The position numbers and the translations under genes are program-made. Positions 23,585 through 33,279 of a DNA stretch of 64,000 nucleotides are shown in pieces. Source of the DNA: Mailhella massiliensis (GTDB taxonomy: Bacteria > Desulfobacterota > Desulfovibrionia > Desulfovibrionales > Desulfovibrionaceae); contig NZ_LT706951.1 of assembly GCF_900155525.1 (NCBI RefSeq), positions 321,845 to 385,844 of the forward strand, written 5' to 3'. Below the pieces are notes generated by a model. It was given only the letters and a program-made list of their open reading frames with translations, had not been told where the DNA came from and ran no database searches. The number at the start of each line of letters is the position of its first letter. Position 1 is the first letter of the stretch.

Positions 23585-24901
23585 TCAGCGTACGGCTTCG
23601 AACAGACCTTCCAGCGTCTGTTCAAAGGTGCTTTTCTCGTCAAGGCCCTGTTTGAGAAAGGCGTTGACCTTGTCGATATGGGCCAGGGCGTCGTCGGCTT
23701 CCTTGTCCGCCCCTTTCTTGTATTCGCCTATCTGTACCAGAAGTTCCACTTCCGCGAATTTGGCGAGTATCTGGCGCAGTCTCTGGGCCGCCTTCTTATG
23801 CTCCTTGCTGACGATGGCGTTCATGACGCGGCTCACGCTGGCCTGCACGTCGATGGCCGGGTAGTGGTTGCGCGCCGCGAGCTTGCGGGAGAGCACGATA
23901 TGGCCGTCCAGAATGGAACGGGTTTCGTCGGCAATGGGTTCGGTCATGTCGTCGCCTTCCACAAGCACGGTGTAGAGTGCGGTGATGGACCCCTTGTCGG
24001 AGTTTCCTGCCCGCTCCATCAGCTTGGGAAGTTCCGAAAATACCGAAGGCGGAAAGCCCCTTCGCGTAGGCGGTTCGCCTGCGGCGAGTCCTATTTCGCG
24101 CTGGGCACGACCGAAACGGGTGACGGAATCCATCATGAGCAGAACGCTTTTGCCCTGGTCGCGGAAATATTCGGCTATGGCCGTGGAGGTATAGGCGGCC
24201 TTCAGGCGTTCCATGGAGGAACGGTCGGAGGTGGAAACCACGAGCACCGCCTTTTTCCTGCCTTCCGGCCCGAGGTCGTGTTCGATGAATTCCCTCACTT
24301 CCCTGCCGCGTTCGCCGATGAGGGCAAGTACGCACACCTCGGCGGAACAGCCCTTGATGATGCTGGAGAGCAGGGTGGATTTGCCGCCGCCCGCTGCGGC
24401 GAAGATGCCCATGCGCTGGCCTTCGCCGCAGGTGAGCATACCGTCCAGCGAGCGCAGACCGAGGGTAAGCGGCCTGCTGATGATTTTTCTGGTCATGGGG
24501 TTGGGGGCTTCGGCAAATACCGGGTAGTGATGGCGCGTTTTCAGCGCGGGGCCGCCGTCCATGGGCTGCCCCAGTCCGTCCAGCACGCGGCCGAGCAGCT
24601 CTTCCCCCACGGGGACGGAAAGGATTTCTCCCGTAGGAATGACTTCCGTGGCCGGTGAAACGCCCTGACAACTGCCCAGCGGGGACAGCAGGGCCACGTT
24701 GCGAACGAACCCCACCACTTCCGCCTTGAGCTGGAAGTTCTCCCACGGGTTCCTGAGTATGCAGAGCTCTCCTACCTTCACGCCGGGAACCACGGCGCGG
24801 ATGATGGTGCCCACCACCTGTTCCACGCGGCCGCGCACTTCCACGGGCGTGGTGGTCTGCACCGCTTCTTCCAGGAGAGAACCGATATATTCGAAAGCCA
24901 T
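23585..24901 (-). CDS. sctN: T3SS ATPase SctN
   Basis: A 438-residue F1-type ATPase (FliI/YscN). Walker A is AAAGGGKST (near residue 170), Walker [11 protein letters not shown], and the T3SS ATPase signature [19 protein letters not shown] precedes it. Length and the C-terminal helical domain fit the family. It unfolds and delivers effector-chaperone complexes to the export gate. ATG at 24901; 15 bases after sctL. Confidence 0.96.
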   Translation of the reverse strand: MAFEYIGSLLEEAVQTTTPVEVRGRVEQVVGTIIRAVVPGVKVGELCILRNPWENFQLKAEVVGFVRNVALLSPLGSCQGVSPATEVIPTGEILSVPVGEELLGRVLDGLGQPMDGGPALKTRHHYPVFAEAPNPMTRKIISRPLTLGLRSLDGMLTCGEGQRMGIFAAAGGGKSTLLSSIIKGCSAEVCVLALIGERGREVREFIEHDLGPEGRKKAVLVVSTSDRSSMERLKAAYTSTAIAEYFRDQGKSVLLMMDSVTRFGRAQREIGLAAGEPPTRRGFPPSVFSELPKLMERAGNSDKGSITALYTVLVEGDDMTEPIADETRSILDGHIVLSRKLAARNHYPAIDVQASVSRVMNAIVSKEHKKAAQRLRQILAKFAEVELLVQIGEYKKGADKEADDALAHIDKVNAFLKQGLDEKSTFEQTLEGLFEAVR

Positions 24902-24916
24902 GGTGAAGTCCCGTCG

Positions 24917-25534
24917 TTACTGGCTGATTTTGCTGTGGAAGGCGTGTTCCAGCGCCTTGAGCTGGGTTTCAAGCCCGGCATCCACCACGCCGAGTTCACT
25001 TTCCAGAATGCAGGAATCGCGGGGGAGCCTTGCGTCGGCCACGATGGTGAGGAAGGAACTGCCGGAAGATCCCGCCGTCATGGCGGAAAGCGCCGAGGCC
25101 ACGGCCTGTTCATCGGCCGGGGATACGCGCACCGTCACCTTCTGCTGGCCGCGCACCGTGTTCAGGGCGTTGCGCACGATGCTGACGATGCGTTCCTTGT
25201 CGTCCATTTCTCCGATGATTTTGCGTATGGCCTGATTCACCACGCTGACCAGCGTGTTTTCAATGCCTTCGATGAACTCCACGGAAGAGAGTATGGTTTC
25301 CATCATCTTTTCCGCGTGTTCCAGTTTGCCCTGCTCGAGGCCTTCGCGATACCCCTCTTCCTTCTTCCGCTCATAGGCTTCTTCCGCGGCTTTTTCCGTG
25401 GCCGCGGCCTTTTCCCTGGCGGCGGCAAGCAGCGCGTTCGCTTCCAGAAGCAGACCGTACTCTTCCGCCTTCAGAACTCTGGTACCCGCAGCGGGGGTGA
25501 CGAAATCGGTGTTCAGTCGAAACAGGGTGCCCAT
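24917..25534 (-). CDS. sctL: T3SS stator protein SctL
   Basis: A 205-residue FliH/YscL-type stator. Residues 25-85 are Ala/Glu/Lys-rich coiled coil (AAAREKAAATEKAAEEAYER), then the conserved C-terminal domain that binds SctN (GIENTLVSVVNQAIRKIIGE... and VDAGLETQLKALEHAF). The ATG at 25534 was chosen because the family begins near here and GGGAGG lies upstream; the gene overlaps sctK by 22 bases. Confidence 0.88.
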   Translation of the reverse strand: MGTLFRLNTDFVTPAAGTRVLKAEEYGLLLEANALLAAAREKAAATEKAAEEAYERKKEEGYREGLEQGKLEHAEKMMETILSSVEFIEGIENTLVSVVNQAIRKIIGEMDDKERIVSIVRNALNTVRGQQKVTVRVSPADEQAVASALSAMTAGSSGSSFLTIVADARLPRDSCILESELGVVDAGLETQLKALEHAFHSKISQ

Positions 25535-26169
25535 TGCGGAGCCACCTCCCTGAGCAGAATTTTTTTCATGGTGAACCACAGGGCCGTACGCTGACCGCGC
25601 GTAAGCTCCGGCCGGAAGGCATCCTGCTCCATGACCGGAAAGCGGGGGGCGGAAAGCGTGCGCAGCGTTTCCGGCCAGTCGGACCGGATGAGGAAAAGGG
25701 CTGCCGTTCCCAGCTCCCGGATGCGCGCGGCCAGCGTTCCCCGGGAAGACGGAGGAAGCAGAAGAGGGCGCAGACTGCCTATCTGGTAGCGGCCGCGTTT
25801 CAGCGCGTAGGCGTAGATTTCCGATCCGAGGTCACGCCTGAGTTCCCGCACCTGTTCTGCGGCGATCACGCGGGAAAGTTCTTCGGCGTGGACCGCCGCG
25901 CCGAGAAAGAGACCGAGCCTGCGGAGAGTATCGGCATCCATGAGGGCGAGCCTTTGCGATTCCTCGGAAAAGTTCCAGTATTCCCGTTCGTTGCGTGGGC
26001 ATGGCCAGGCTCTGCGGAAGGACGGGCAGGCCCAGAGTGCGGCCGCATTTTTGCCGAGGGCTTCCAGCGCTTCGGGCATGGCGGAAGAGGAGCCCCGGTT
26101 GAACTCCAGCATGGCCCGGAAAAGCGGAGGCCTGAGCGCGATGATTTCGGCAAGAAAGCGGTAATCCAT
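25513..26169 (-). CDS. sctK: T3SS sorting-platform adaptor SctK
   Basis: A 218-residue helical cytosolic protein between sctJ and sctL, the place occupied by sctK in Ysc-type operons. Features such as ARIRELGTAALFLI and a hydrophobic N-terminal region resemble YscK/HrpD proteins, which link SctD to SctQ. Sequence conservation in the family is low, so the call is mostly positional. It overlaps sctL by 22 bases. Confidence 0.72.
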   Translation of the reverse strand: MDYRFLAEIIALRPPLFRAMLEFNRGSSSAMPEALEALGKNAAALWACPSFRRAWPCPRNEREYWNFSEESQRLALMDADTLRRLGLFLGAAVHAEELSRVIAAEQVRELRRDLGSEIYAYALKRGRYQIGSLRPLLLPPSSRGTLAARIRELGTAALFLIRSDWPETLRTLSAPRFPVMEQDAFRPELTRGQRTALWFTMKKILLREVAPQWAPCFD

Positions 26170-26181
26170 GGCGGCTCCGTT

Positions 26182-26946
26182 TTACTGAGCCTTGTTTCTG
26201 TTTCTGCGCGCGTATAACACGGCCGCCGCGGCCAGCCCGGCGCATGCCAGCAGAAGCAGCGCCCCGAGCCCTGCGAAAAGATACGCCTTTTCCCTGTCGT
26301 CCTGTTCGCTCTTCTGCGGCATGGGCACGCTTACCTGTTCCCGCACGGGCACGAGCATGACGGACACCTTGTCCTGCATGAGGCCGGGAACGGCGTTGGC
26401 GGCCAGCTCCCGGATATGGGAAATGAGGCGCGTGGCCTGGGATTCCGGCGTATGGCGCAGAAAGACCGCGGCGCTGGGGGGCGTGACGTTGCCTGTGCCG
26501 AGATCGGTATGCCCGAGAACGACGTGTACTCTGGCGGTAAGCACGCCGTCTATGCGGGAAAAGGTATCGGCCAGCTCCTGGGAAAGGGCGTAGGCAAGGC
26601 GTGCCTGTTCTTCCGTCGTGGAAGATATCATGCCCTGGGCGGCGAACACCTCGCCGAGGCTTTTGAAGTCTTCCCGCGGGAGGCTGTTCTCGCGCAGAAT
26701 TTCCAGTGCCTGCACGATCTGCTTTTCCTCCACGGCTATGCTGAAGTCGTTCTTGGCGGCGACTTTTTCCGCGCTTATGCCGTGGCGCAGCAGCACGGAA
26801 AGCATGGTGTTGGCCTGCGTTTCGCTGAGTCCCTGGTAGATTTCCGCCTTGCAGCCTCCGAGCAGAAGGGCGGCCAGAACAAGAACAAGGCACAGCGCAC
26901 GGTGAAAACAGGAGGCGGAGGCAACAACGGAACGGAAGGACTGCAT
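26182..26946 (-). CDS. sctJ: T3SS inner-ring lipoprotein SctJ
   Basis: A 254-residue FliF/YscJ-family protein. It has a lipoprotein signal ending LLLGGC, two ring-building motifs (residues about 35-90 and 120-195, including SRIDGVLTARVHVVLG), and a C-terminal membrane helix (YLFAGLGALLLLACAGLAAA) with a basic tail. It forms the periplasmic inner ring with SctD. It is 12 bases upstream of sctK. Confidence 0.95.
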   Translation of the reverse strand: MQSFRSVVASASCFHRALCLVLVLAALLLGGCKAEIYQGLSETQANTMLSVLLRHGISAEKVAAKNDFSIAVEEKQIVQALEILRENSLPREDFKSLGEVFAAQGMISSTTEEQARLAYALSQELADTFSRIDGVLTARVHVVLGHTDLGTGNVTPPSAAVFLRHTPESQATRLISHIRELAANAVPGLMQDKVSVMLVPVREQVSVPMPQKSEQDDREKAYLFAGLGALLLLACAGLAAAAVLYARRNRNKAQ

Positions 26947-26961
26947 GGCGGCGTTTCCCTG

Positions 26962-27408
26962 TCAGGACTGGTTGCGGAGCAAAGAATCAAGCCCCTGCGT
27001 GGTCTGCTGTTTGACGTTTGAGCCGATTTCGGCCTGAAAGCGGAGCATTCCCACCTGAAACTGCAGGCGGTACAGCTCGGAAGGGCTGGGGAGCGTTTCT
27101 TCCCCTCCGCGGATGGAAGCGCTTTCGTTTCCCCGGACAGGTTCCGTGCCTTCCGTACGGAGCGGTTCTCCCCCGACTCCGGCGGAGGCGGTTTTGTCCG
27201 TGCGCGGGACCGTCTGTCGGGAAAGGTCGGCGGCCTCGGTCGGCATGGCGGGCTGCCCCTGCTCCATGAGGGACTCGAACATCCGGGCGAGTTCGGCCGG
27301 CACGGGAGACGGACCGGAACTGACCAGACCTTCCCCGGGGGAAAGGCCTGTGCGTTCCAGCGCGTCCAGCAGGCGGCTTGTCGTGGATGTCGTGAAACCT
27401 ATGTCCAT
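26962..27408 (-). CDS. sctI: T3SS inner rod protein SctI
   Basis: A 148-residue protein. The N-terminal 110 residues look disordered; the C-terminal 35 (LYRLQFQVGMLRFQAEIGSN...) match the helix of SctI rod/adaptor proteins that anchors the needle to the export gate. It lies between sctF/sctG and sctJ as expected. Confidence 0.82.
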   Translation of the reverse strand: MDIGFTTSTTSRLLDALERTGLSPGEGLVSSGPSPVPAELARMFESLMEQGQPAMPTEAADLSRQTVPRTDKTASAGVGGEPLRTEGTEPVRGNESASIRGGEETLPSPSELYRLQFQVGMLRFQAEIGSNVKQQTTQGLDSLLRNQS

Positions 27409-27489
27409 ACGGTGCTCCCTCCGTGCGTGAGGCGCGGGGCGGAACGTCTCCTGCCGGGAAAAGCTTCGCTATGAGGATGCGCGGACGGC

Positions 27490-27861
27490 TCAGGCCTGCC
27501 GTATCTGTTCAAGGAGCGATTTCGCAAGCTCTGCGGAGGAGTGTTCCTCTTCCGCCAGAGGCTGGAGAATCTCCTCAGCCTCATCCTTTTTGTCTGCGAG
27601 GAAGAGACAGAGGCCGAGCATGACCCGCCCTTCGGGATCATCGGGGTTTTCGGAAAGAACTTCGGAACGGAGTATCGTCTCGGCCTGCCCGTATTCGCCG
27701 ATGACGATATGGCTGAGAGCACGGCCGATGAGCGCGGGCGCATGGCCGGGGAGCACGGCGAGAATGCCTTCGTAAATGGTGCGGGCTTCCATGACCATGC
27801 CCTTGTGGCACCCCGCGTTGGCGATGTCGAGCAGGCGGACTATCTGGGAATCGGTAAGCAT
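27490..27861 (-). CDS. sctG: TPR needle chaperone, YscG/SctG-like
   Basis: A 123-residue protein made of three TPR-like helical hairpins (ARTIYEGILAVLPGHAPALIGR, EYGQAETILRSEVLSENPDD, EAEEILQPLAEEEHSS). Together with the small YscE-like protein encoded at 28293-28499 it would clamp the needle subunit and prevent its early polymerisation. The assignment follows from size, TPR content and position next to sctF; sctF lies between its two presumed chaperones. Confidence 0.7.
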   Translation of the reverse strand: MLTDSQIVRLLDIANAGCHKGMVMEARTIYEGILAVLPGHAPALIGRALSHIVIGEYGQAETILRSEVLSENPDDPEGRVMLGLCLFLADKKDEAEEILQPLAEEEHSSAELAKSLLEQIRQA

Positions 27862-28031
27862 GAGCGCTCCTGCGTATGCTGATGGGAAAAGGTTCGTAGG
27901 CGGGCGGCGCTGCTGCCCGCGCGTTGCGTGACGTCCCGGCCGGGCCTGTATCGCAGAATGCCTGCGGCGGGCCTTTGGGGGAAGGCGGTGCGCGGCCGGA
28001 GTGGGCGGCGTGCGCTCCCGCCTCCGTTATC

Positions 28032-28277
28032 TCAGCTGGAGCGCTGGGCCAGGCTCTTCATCATGTCGGTCATGCTCTTGGTCACGGTGGAAAGAGATTC
28101 CATCAGCGTGTTGTACTGGCCGACGGCAAACTGCAGGGAGATCATCTGTTCGTTGCTCAACTCGTCGCCCTGAGCGATCTGTTCCATCTGGGCATTCAGT
28201 TCCGCACCCTTGGTGCTGACGCCCTGCAGGGTATTTTCAAACATCTGGTTGATATTGAATCCGCTGACAGCATCCAT
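28032..28277 (-). CDS. sctF: T3SS needle subunit SctF
   Basis: An 81-residue two-helix protein of the YscF/PrgI family. The second helix (ELSNEQMISLQFAVGQYNTL...STVTKSMTDMMKSLAQRS) carries the typical Q-x-x-x-x-Y-N and the C-terminal polymerisation region. It has no signal peptide, as expected for a substrate of its own secretion system. Confidence 0.92.
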   Translation of the reverse strand: MDAVSGFNINQMFENTLQGVSTKGAELNAQMEQIAQGDELSNEQMISLQFAVGQYNTLMESLSTVTKSMTDMMKSLAQRSS

Positions 28278-28292
28278 GATATACTCCTTGAA

Positions 28293-28499
28293 TCAGGCAA
28301 AAATCTTATCGAGAATGGAAGAGGCCGCCTGTGCCGCCGCGCGTGCGGCCTGCGCCGTTTTCATGTCGTCCGGGGTAAGGCCTCTGTCCATGGTGCGGCG
28401 GATGTCCGCGTCCATGGCGGCCACTTCGTCCCTCACGGCGGTCTGTGCGCCGTAGGGGGCATGTTCCATGATGTCGAGAACAGAGACAAACTCAGTCAT
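28293..28499 (-). CDS. Small needle co-chaperone, YscE-like
   Basis: A 68-residue helical protein (VLDIMEHAPYGAQTAVRDEV... AQAASSILDKIFA) encoded between sctD and sctF, overlapping sctD by eight bases. Size, helical-hairpin character and position match YscE/EscE, which pairs with YscG to hold the needle subunit. Sequence alone would not prove it. Confidence 0.65.
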   Translation of the reverse strand: MTEFVSVLDIMEHAPYGAQTAVRDEVAAMDADIRRTMDRGLTPDDMKTAQAARAAAQAASSILDKIFA

Positions 28500-30003
28500 G
28501 GGAACCTCTCAAAGGGTAGAGGGTTGTGTTGTTGTTCCTGGTCAGCGTCAGCGCGTCGACGGAAATTTTTTCCAGTACGTAGCCGCCCGGCAGTTCTCCC
28601 CCTTCAAAAACGCGTTCGCCGTTTTTAAGAGTGATGAATTTCATGGGCCCCATGGAAACCGCCGTAACCTGGAAGGCGGAGGAGCTCTCTTCCTTCCGTG
28701 CAGACGGGGCGGAGGAGCTTTCCCGCTTTTCCTGACGCGTGTAAATGTTGTCGGACTTGCCCGGGCCGGGAACCTCCGCGCTGTTGATGATGTCGAAGGG
28801 CACGGGTACGCCGAGCTTTTCCTTCACCGCGGCGACGACCTCCTCCAGCGCGGATTTCGTCTGCGGGGTGAAGGCTCCGCGCAGCACTATCCTGCCGGGC
28901 TGATATTCCGTTTTCACCTCTCCGAGTCCCGCCCCTGCAAGAGCGGGCATCAGCAGTACCTGCACGTCTTCCTCGTGCCGGATGTCCTGAAAGAGCGACA
29001 GCTTCGGACTGCCTCCCTGAGCCTCCGGCCGGAGGGCGGGCACGTTGCGAACGGCCTCCGTAAGCGCCTGTTCCTCCATTACGCCGTTTTTGATGTAGCC
29101 CTTCACAAGAAGTCCGGGATGGGCGGAAGGCGGCAGCTCCGTCACTTCCGGGAACAGGCCCAGCGCGTTGAAGGAGGATTTCACCGCATCGGCGGCGTCC
29201 GACCGTACCGTCACATCCAGATATACGGGGAAATGCAAAAGTTGTGCCAGACGGAGTATGCGGCCGCGTTCCCTGTCGGAGGCAATCCGGCCCGTGACGG
29301 TTACGCTGTCTTTCCCTCCCGTGACGGAGAGTTTCTGATAGCCCGCTTCGTCCAGAAGGGCGCGCATGATCTGTTCCGGCGTGCGTTCAGGCCCGTTTTC
29401 CTGCCAGGTAAAGCACAGAAGGCCTGCAAGCCCGCAGGCGAGTATCAGCCCCGCCGCCTTGAAAATCCGGCCGGAGGCTCCGGATTTTTTTGGCTCTTCA
29501 TCCGCGGGGACTTCCGCAAGGTCCGGCAGGGGAGAGGCTGCGGCCACATCGTTGGCGTTTTTTTCCTTCTCTTCCGTCTGCTCCGCCAATATCGTTGCCT
29601 GAGATGCGGGAAGGGCTTCCGTGATTTTTTCCGGTTCCGCCTGCGCTTTCGCCCGTTCGAGGCAATCTTCCACTTCCCGCCAGGCGGCGTCGCCCGCCGT
29701 GGAGTTTTCCGTCCATGCCAGAATGACCTGGCCGAGCCTGAAGGGGCGTCGTACGGGGAGCCTTTCCTCACCGGAAAGGGTGTTTTCGAAAAGAATCACC
29801 GTGCCGTCCAGAGGTTCCGCAAAAACCTGAATTTCTTCTTCGGACGGAAGAACGCGCAGAGCCGCGTGACGGGGAGCGAGCGAGGAATCGCTGAGGATGA
29901 GATCGCAGGAATCGTCGGTACCGATGACATACGTCCCTTCCGTCAGCTCGATTTCCGCCCCGAGGTGAAGGCCGGAAAAGATTCTGAGCGTCACGCCGTC
30001 CAT
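28492..30003 (-). CDS. sctD: T3SS basal-body inner-ring protein SctD
   Basis: A 503-residue protein: cytoplasmic FHA-like domain (residues 1-95, LHLGAEIELTEGTYVIGTDD), acidic linker, one membrane helix (AAGLILACGLAGLLCFTW, near residue 180) and a long periplasmic part with three to four ring-building repeats ending in a domain typical of SctD. It links SctK below with the secretin above. ATG at 30003 shares a base with the sctC stop (TGATG); the upstream GTG at 30006 is an alternative. Confidence 0.92.
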   Translation of the reverse strand: MDGVTLRIFSGLHLGAEIELTEGTYVIGTDDSCDLILSDSSLAPRHAALRVLPSEEEIQVFAEPLDGTVILFENTLSGEERLPVRRPFRLGQVILAWTENSTAGDAAWREVEDCLERAKAQAEPEKITEALPASQATILAEQTEEKEKNANDVAAASPLPDLAEVPADEEPKKSGASGRIFKAAGLILACGLAGLLCFTWQENGPERTPEQIMRALLDEAGYQKLSVTGGKDSVTVTGRIASDRERGRILRLAQLLHFPVYLDVTVRSDAADAVKSSFNALGLFPEVTELPPSAHPGLLVKGYIKNGVMEEQALTEAVRNVPALRPEAQGGSPKLSLFQDIRHEEDVQVLLMPALAGAGLGEVKTEYQPGRIVLRGAFTPQTKSALEEVVAAVKEKLGVPVPFDIINSAEVPGPGKSDNIYTRQEKRESSSAPSARKEESSSAFQVTAVSMGPMKFITLKNGERVFEGGELPGGYVLEKISVDALTLTRNNNTTLYPLRGSHD

Positions 30004-31814
30004 CACAGCGTCCTTTCCGCACCGGAGACGGTGGATACGTCGGGCGTGCGGGAAGCGCGGGAACAGCCTGCGCCTTTGGAGCGGACGGGAATGCGCGGTT
30101 CGTAGTCGGCCTGTGTGGCGGTGCGGTGGAAGGAAGGATCTTCCACCTGGCTGGGCACGTTGTTGCCGGAAAGTTCCACGATGCGCGGCGTGATGAGAAT
30201 GAGCCGTTCCATTCTCTTGCTCTGCTTTGCATTGCTCTTGAACAAATGCCCGATGACGGGAATATCCTTGAGCAGGGGAACGCCGCTTTCGTCCTGTCCC
30301 TGCTGCTCATAGTAATAGCCGCCGATGAGCAGACTCTGCCCGGCGCTGACGATGGCCTGGGTGTTGATCTTGGTCTGTTTGATGGGGGGCACTCCGGCGC
30401 TCGTATCGACGCTGGTGCTGCTGTCCTGATCATCCTGCACGCTCACGGCAAGCTTGATGGAGGTTTCTCCGTGCTCGCGGATGATGTGGGGCGTCACGCG
30501 CAGCACGGTACCCGCCTCGACCTTGTACAGATCCACGGCCTGGTAGCCTTCCACTTCCACATAATAGGTGGTGGTGTTTTCCAGCGTGGCCTGAATGTTG
30601 TCCACCGTAAGAACGGAGGGGCGGCCCAGCACGCGGGCTTCGTTGTTTTCCTCAAGAGCCTGTATGCGGGCGAGAAAGAAGTCGCTGCCGTGGGTGTAGA
30701 TGGTGGAAAGGGTGAGACCCGCGTTGTCCATGACGCCGGGGGAGGGCATACCCGTGCCGTTGGAGGTGGAACCCGTCGAGGTGCCGCCTCCGCTCCAGCC
30801 GTTGCCGCTGCCGCCAGACCCCTGGAAGGCGATGCCGAGTTCGCGCTTGAAATCGGTATCGATATCCACGATGGCGGCGTGAATTTCCACAAGTTCCACA
30901 GGCTTGTCCAGATCCTTGATGACCTGCGCGTAATAGGGCATACGGTACGCCGCATCGCTGACGAGCACGGCGTTGACGCGCGGGTCGGCCATGATGCTGA
31001 TGCTGCCCGTGGAAACGGGGGTGGGAGAGACCTGCGGCTGCGCGGGGGAACTCTCTTCCCTGCCCAGCGCCGAAAGTCCCTTGCCTCCCAGCTTTTCCAC
31101 CGTGGCCTTTTCCTGCGTGACGCGCGTGCCCGATACGGGAGTACCCATGACCATGGCGCGCAGGATGGTGGCGATTCCCGGCACGGTGACCGTTTTGTCC
31201 ATGCTGCTTACCGTCATGTCTTCCGCCCAGGCATGTTTGAGCGGAAAGACCCGCATGACGATCTGCTCCGTCTGCGAGGCTTCGAACGCGGCTGCGGCGT
31301 TTCTGATCTGCGTGAGATATTCCGGCGGGCCGGAAACGGAAATGACGTCGCCCGCACCTCCCAGCGTCGGCGGAAGCTGCGGGGAGAAGACGACGGATTT
31401 TTTCAGCGCGTCGTAAAGCTGCCGCGCCGTACCCGTGCGGGGAGAAAGAAAGATGCGCTGACTTTCGCCGGCATGGTAGAAGTAGATGGTATTGCCGAGC
31501 GTGTACCAGTTCACGTCGAAGGCGCTCTGCATCCCGGCAAGAAAGGTAAGCGGTTCCACATCCTGAAAGCGCCCGCTGACGGTTCCCTTGACGGCGGGGG
31601 AAAGGGATGCCGCATAGCCTTCGGCCCGTGCGAAGTGCATGAGCACGGTGCCGAGTTCCTGGCTGTCGGCATAATAGGAGAAGGGGTGGCGGAAGGTCGC
31701 CGCCGAAGCGCTGCCCGCCGTGAGCACGACGAGGCAAAGGCAGGCCAGAACGACCTGCCGGAAAAAGAGGGAAGCGAAGGCTGAGGCGGCAAGAAGGGAG
31801 AAATGTTTCCGCAT
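30003..31814 (-). CDS. sctC: T3SS outer-membrane secretin SctC
   Basis: A 603-residue protein: signal peptide (VVLACLCLVVLTAGSASA), N0 and N1/N3 domains (residues about 45-330), a Gly/Ser-rich insert, and the secretin core (FQGSGGSGNGWSGGG... VGLGRPSVLTVDN-like region ARVLGRPSVLTVDN, and VPLLKDIPVIGHLFK). The C-terminal tail of about 50 residues may bind a pilotin, none of which is seen here. ATG at 31814 has AAGGA seven bases upstream and starts the signal peptide. Confidence 0.95.
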   Translation of the reverse strand: MRKHFSLLAASAFASLFFRQVVLACLCLVVLTAGSASAATFRHPFSYYADSQELGTVLMHFARAEGYAASLSPAVKGTVSGRFQDVEPLTFLAGMQSAFDVNWYTLGNTIYFYHAGESQRIFLSPRTGTARQLYDALKKSVVFSPQLPPTLGGAGDVISVSGPPEYLTQIRNAAAAFEASQTEQIVMRVFPLKHAWAEDMTVSSMDKTVTVPGIATILRAMVMGTPVSGTRVTQEKATVEKLGGKGLSALGREESSPAQPQVSPTPVSTGSISIMADPRVNAVLVSDAAYRMPYYAQVIKDLDKPVELVEIHAAIVDIDTDFKRELGIAFQGSGGSGNGWSGGGTSTGSTSNGTGMPSPGVMDNAGLTLSTIYTHGSDFFLARIQALEENNEARVLGRPSVLTVDNIQATLENTTTYYVEVEGYQAVDLYKVEAGTVLRVTPHIIREHGETSIKLAVSVQDDQDSSTSVDTSAGVPPIKQTKINTQAIVSAGQSLLIGGYYYEQQGQDESGVPLLKDIPVIGHLFKSNAKQSKRMERLILITPRIVELSGNNVPSQVEDPSFHRTATQADYEPRIPVRSKGAGCSRASRTPDVSTVSGAERTL

Positions 31815-31834
31815 ACGCTGTCCTTGAAAAACTA

Positions 31835-32281
31835 TCAGCCGGGGAACCAGTTGCCGAAGGGAATGCTGAACGGCGAGGCGTTTTTTGCCGGGGAGGTTCC
31901 CGCGCCGGAAATCTGCCGCTTCCACCACGCGAGATCGTTGAGGAAATCCCGCACCTCCGGTACCAGAACATCGGCGGAGGCTTCCGACAGCAGGAAGGAG
32001 CGATGAAGTTCCAGACCATGTTCCCCCATGCTGAACACGGAACGGCGTTTTTTCAGGCATCCGGCGGCAAGGGCGGCAAGACGTCTGAGTTCATCGTCGT
32101 TTTCAGGAGCGCCGCCGAGGGAGGCAAGCAGTATGCCTGTTTTGTTTTCCGGGGAACGCAGGGTAAAGTCCAGCCCGCCTTCCAGCGCGAAGTGGAAGAT
32201 TCCCTCATCATCGGGACTGGCCTGCTGCCAGCCCGCTGCACGGGTGATGATGTCGGCTGTCTGCTGAAGCGGCGATGCCAT
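31835..32281 (-). CDS. CesT/YscB-type T3SS chaperone
   Basis: The 148-residue protein has the alpha-beta-beta-beta-alpha-beta-beta-alpha order of class I T3SS chaperones (residues 1-125: GIFHFALEGGLDFTLRS, NKTGILLASLGG, VFSMGEHGLELHRSFLL) and a C-terminal extension. It heads the basal-body operon directly ahead of sctC, with its own promoter at 32304-32333. Its client is unknown; SctW or an effector is possible. Confidence 0.75.
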   Translation of the reverse strand: MASPLQQTADIITRAAGWQQASPDDEGIFHFALEGGLDFTLRSPENKTGILLASLGGAPENDDELRRLAALAAGCLKKRRSVFSMGEHGLELHRSFLLSEASADVLVPEVRDFLNDLAWWKRQISGAGTSPAKNASPFSIPFGNWFPG

Positions 32282-32303
32282 GGCAAGCTCCTGAATTTTT
32301 CCC

Positions 32304-32333
32304 ACTCTAGTGATTTTTGCCGCGCTCTGTCAA
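32304..32333 (-). promoter_or_regulatory. Sigma-70-type promoter of the basal-body operon
   Basis: Minus strand TTGACA (32333-32328), 18-base spacer, TAGAGT (32309-32304), 23 bases before the ATG at 32281. It separates the basal-body genes from the translocator genes driven by the sigma-54 promoter. Confidence 0.65.
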
Positions 32334-32383
32334 ATTCCGTTCTGCTGGAGCAGCGTCGTCTGCGGGTGCGGATAAGCTGCTTT

Positions 32384-32408
32384 CCGGCGGGAGGATTTCT
32401 CCCGCCGG
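32384..32408 (-). terminator. Hairpin ending the translocator operon
   Basis: A perfect 10-bp stem CCGGCGGGAG/CTCCCGCCGG lies four bases after the sctB stop. There is no T run, so termination may be partial; it may also protect the 3' end. Confidence 0.55.
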
Positions 32409-32412
32409 CCGT

Positions 32413-33279
32413 TCAGCCCAGAATTTTCGTTCTGGTCTGATTGATGTTCTGCTGTATGGTGTCCTGACTGCTCAGCGCCTTCTGAATAAGAGCCTTCAGG
32501 GATTCGTCCAGGCTTTCCAGATTCTGCTGTTGGGCGCGGATGCGTTCCACATCGGCTTCCGATTCCTTGAGCGCGGCGTCATACATGGTGGATACGCACT
32601 GTCCGATGCTGCCGAGTATGCTGTTTGAGCCGCTCATCACGGAATTGAAGGCCTGCACTCTGGCGTTCAGCATGATGTCGGCCTGCTGGCGGACCAGCGT
32701 GGAGGCGCTGTTCGCCTTGTCCAGAACGGAGTTCATGGCCGCCTCGCCTGTTATGGTCTTGGTGCCGAACCCGGTGGACTGGTCGATGGAGTCGGTGAAC
32801 GCTTTGCCGGCGGCCCTTTCATTGGCAGCCATGCCCTTGACCGTGATGCCCACGGACGCCGCACCCTGGGCTATGCTCAGCGCGCCGGTGACGACGCCGG
32901 TAACGAGTTCGGTCACGGCCTTTTGACGGATGGTGTCGGCTTGGTCCTGTATCTTGTCGACCAGTTCTTCCGTCTGCAGGGCACGAATATCGGCATTCCG
33001 CCGCCGTTCTTCCGAAGACATTTCGGTAATCAGGGCAAGATAGGTGCTGCCGAAGGAGGGAACAGCGCCGATGCAGCTTACCGAACCCGAAGGCGCGGGG
33101 AGCAGATCGGCGACTTCATTCATGACATCCTTGAAGTTCAGCGTACCGTTTTCCGAAAGACTGATGAGAAGATTGTCGAAGTCGGAGTCCGTTTTCCCGG
33201 TGGCGCTGGTATAGGTGGCCTTCATGGAGTCGTATATGGACTGATCGAAACCGACGAGATTATTGACGCTGATGGACAT
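32413..33279 (-). CDS. sctB: T3SS translocator SctB (YopD/EspB/SipC-like)
   Basis: A 288-residue protein with one strong hydrophobic segment (ELVTGVVTGALSIAQGAASVGI, residues about 125-150) flanked by long amphipathic helices. This is the plan of the minor translocon subunit. It has no signal peptide and follows sctE and its chaperone. The ATG at 33279 has AAGGA seven bases upstream. The call rests on layout and context rather than strong sequence similarity. Confidence 0.78.
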   Translation of the reverse strand: MSISVNNLVGFDQSIYDSMKATYTSATGKTDSDFDNLLISLSENGTLNFKDVMNEVADLLPAPSGSVSCIGAVPSFGSTYLALITEMSSEERRRNADIRALQTEELVDKIQDQADTIRQKAVTELVTGVVTGALSIAQGAASVGITVKGMAANERAAGKAFTDSIDQSTGFGTKTITGEAAMNSVLDKANSASTLVRQQADIMLNARVQAFNSVMSGSNSILGSIGQCVSTMYDAALKESEADVERIRAQQQNLESLDESLKALIQKALSSQDTIQQNINQTRTKILG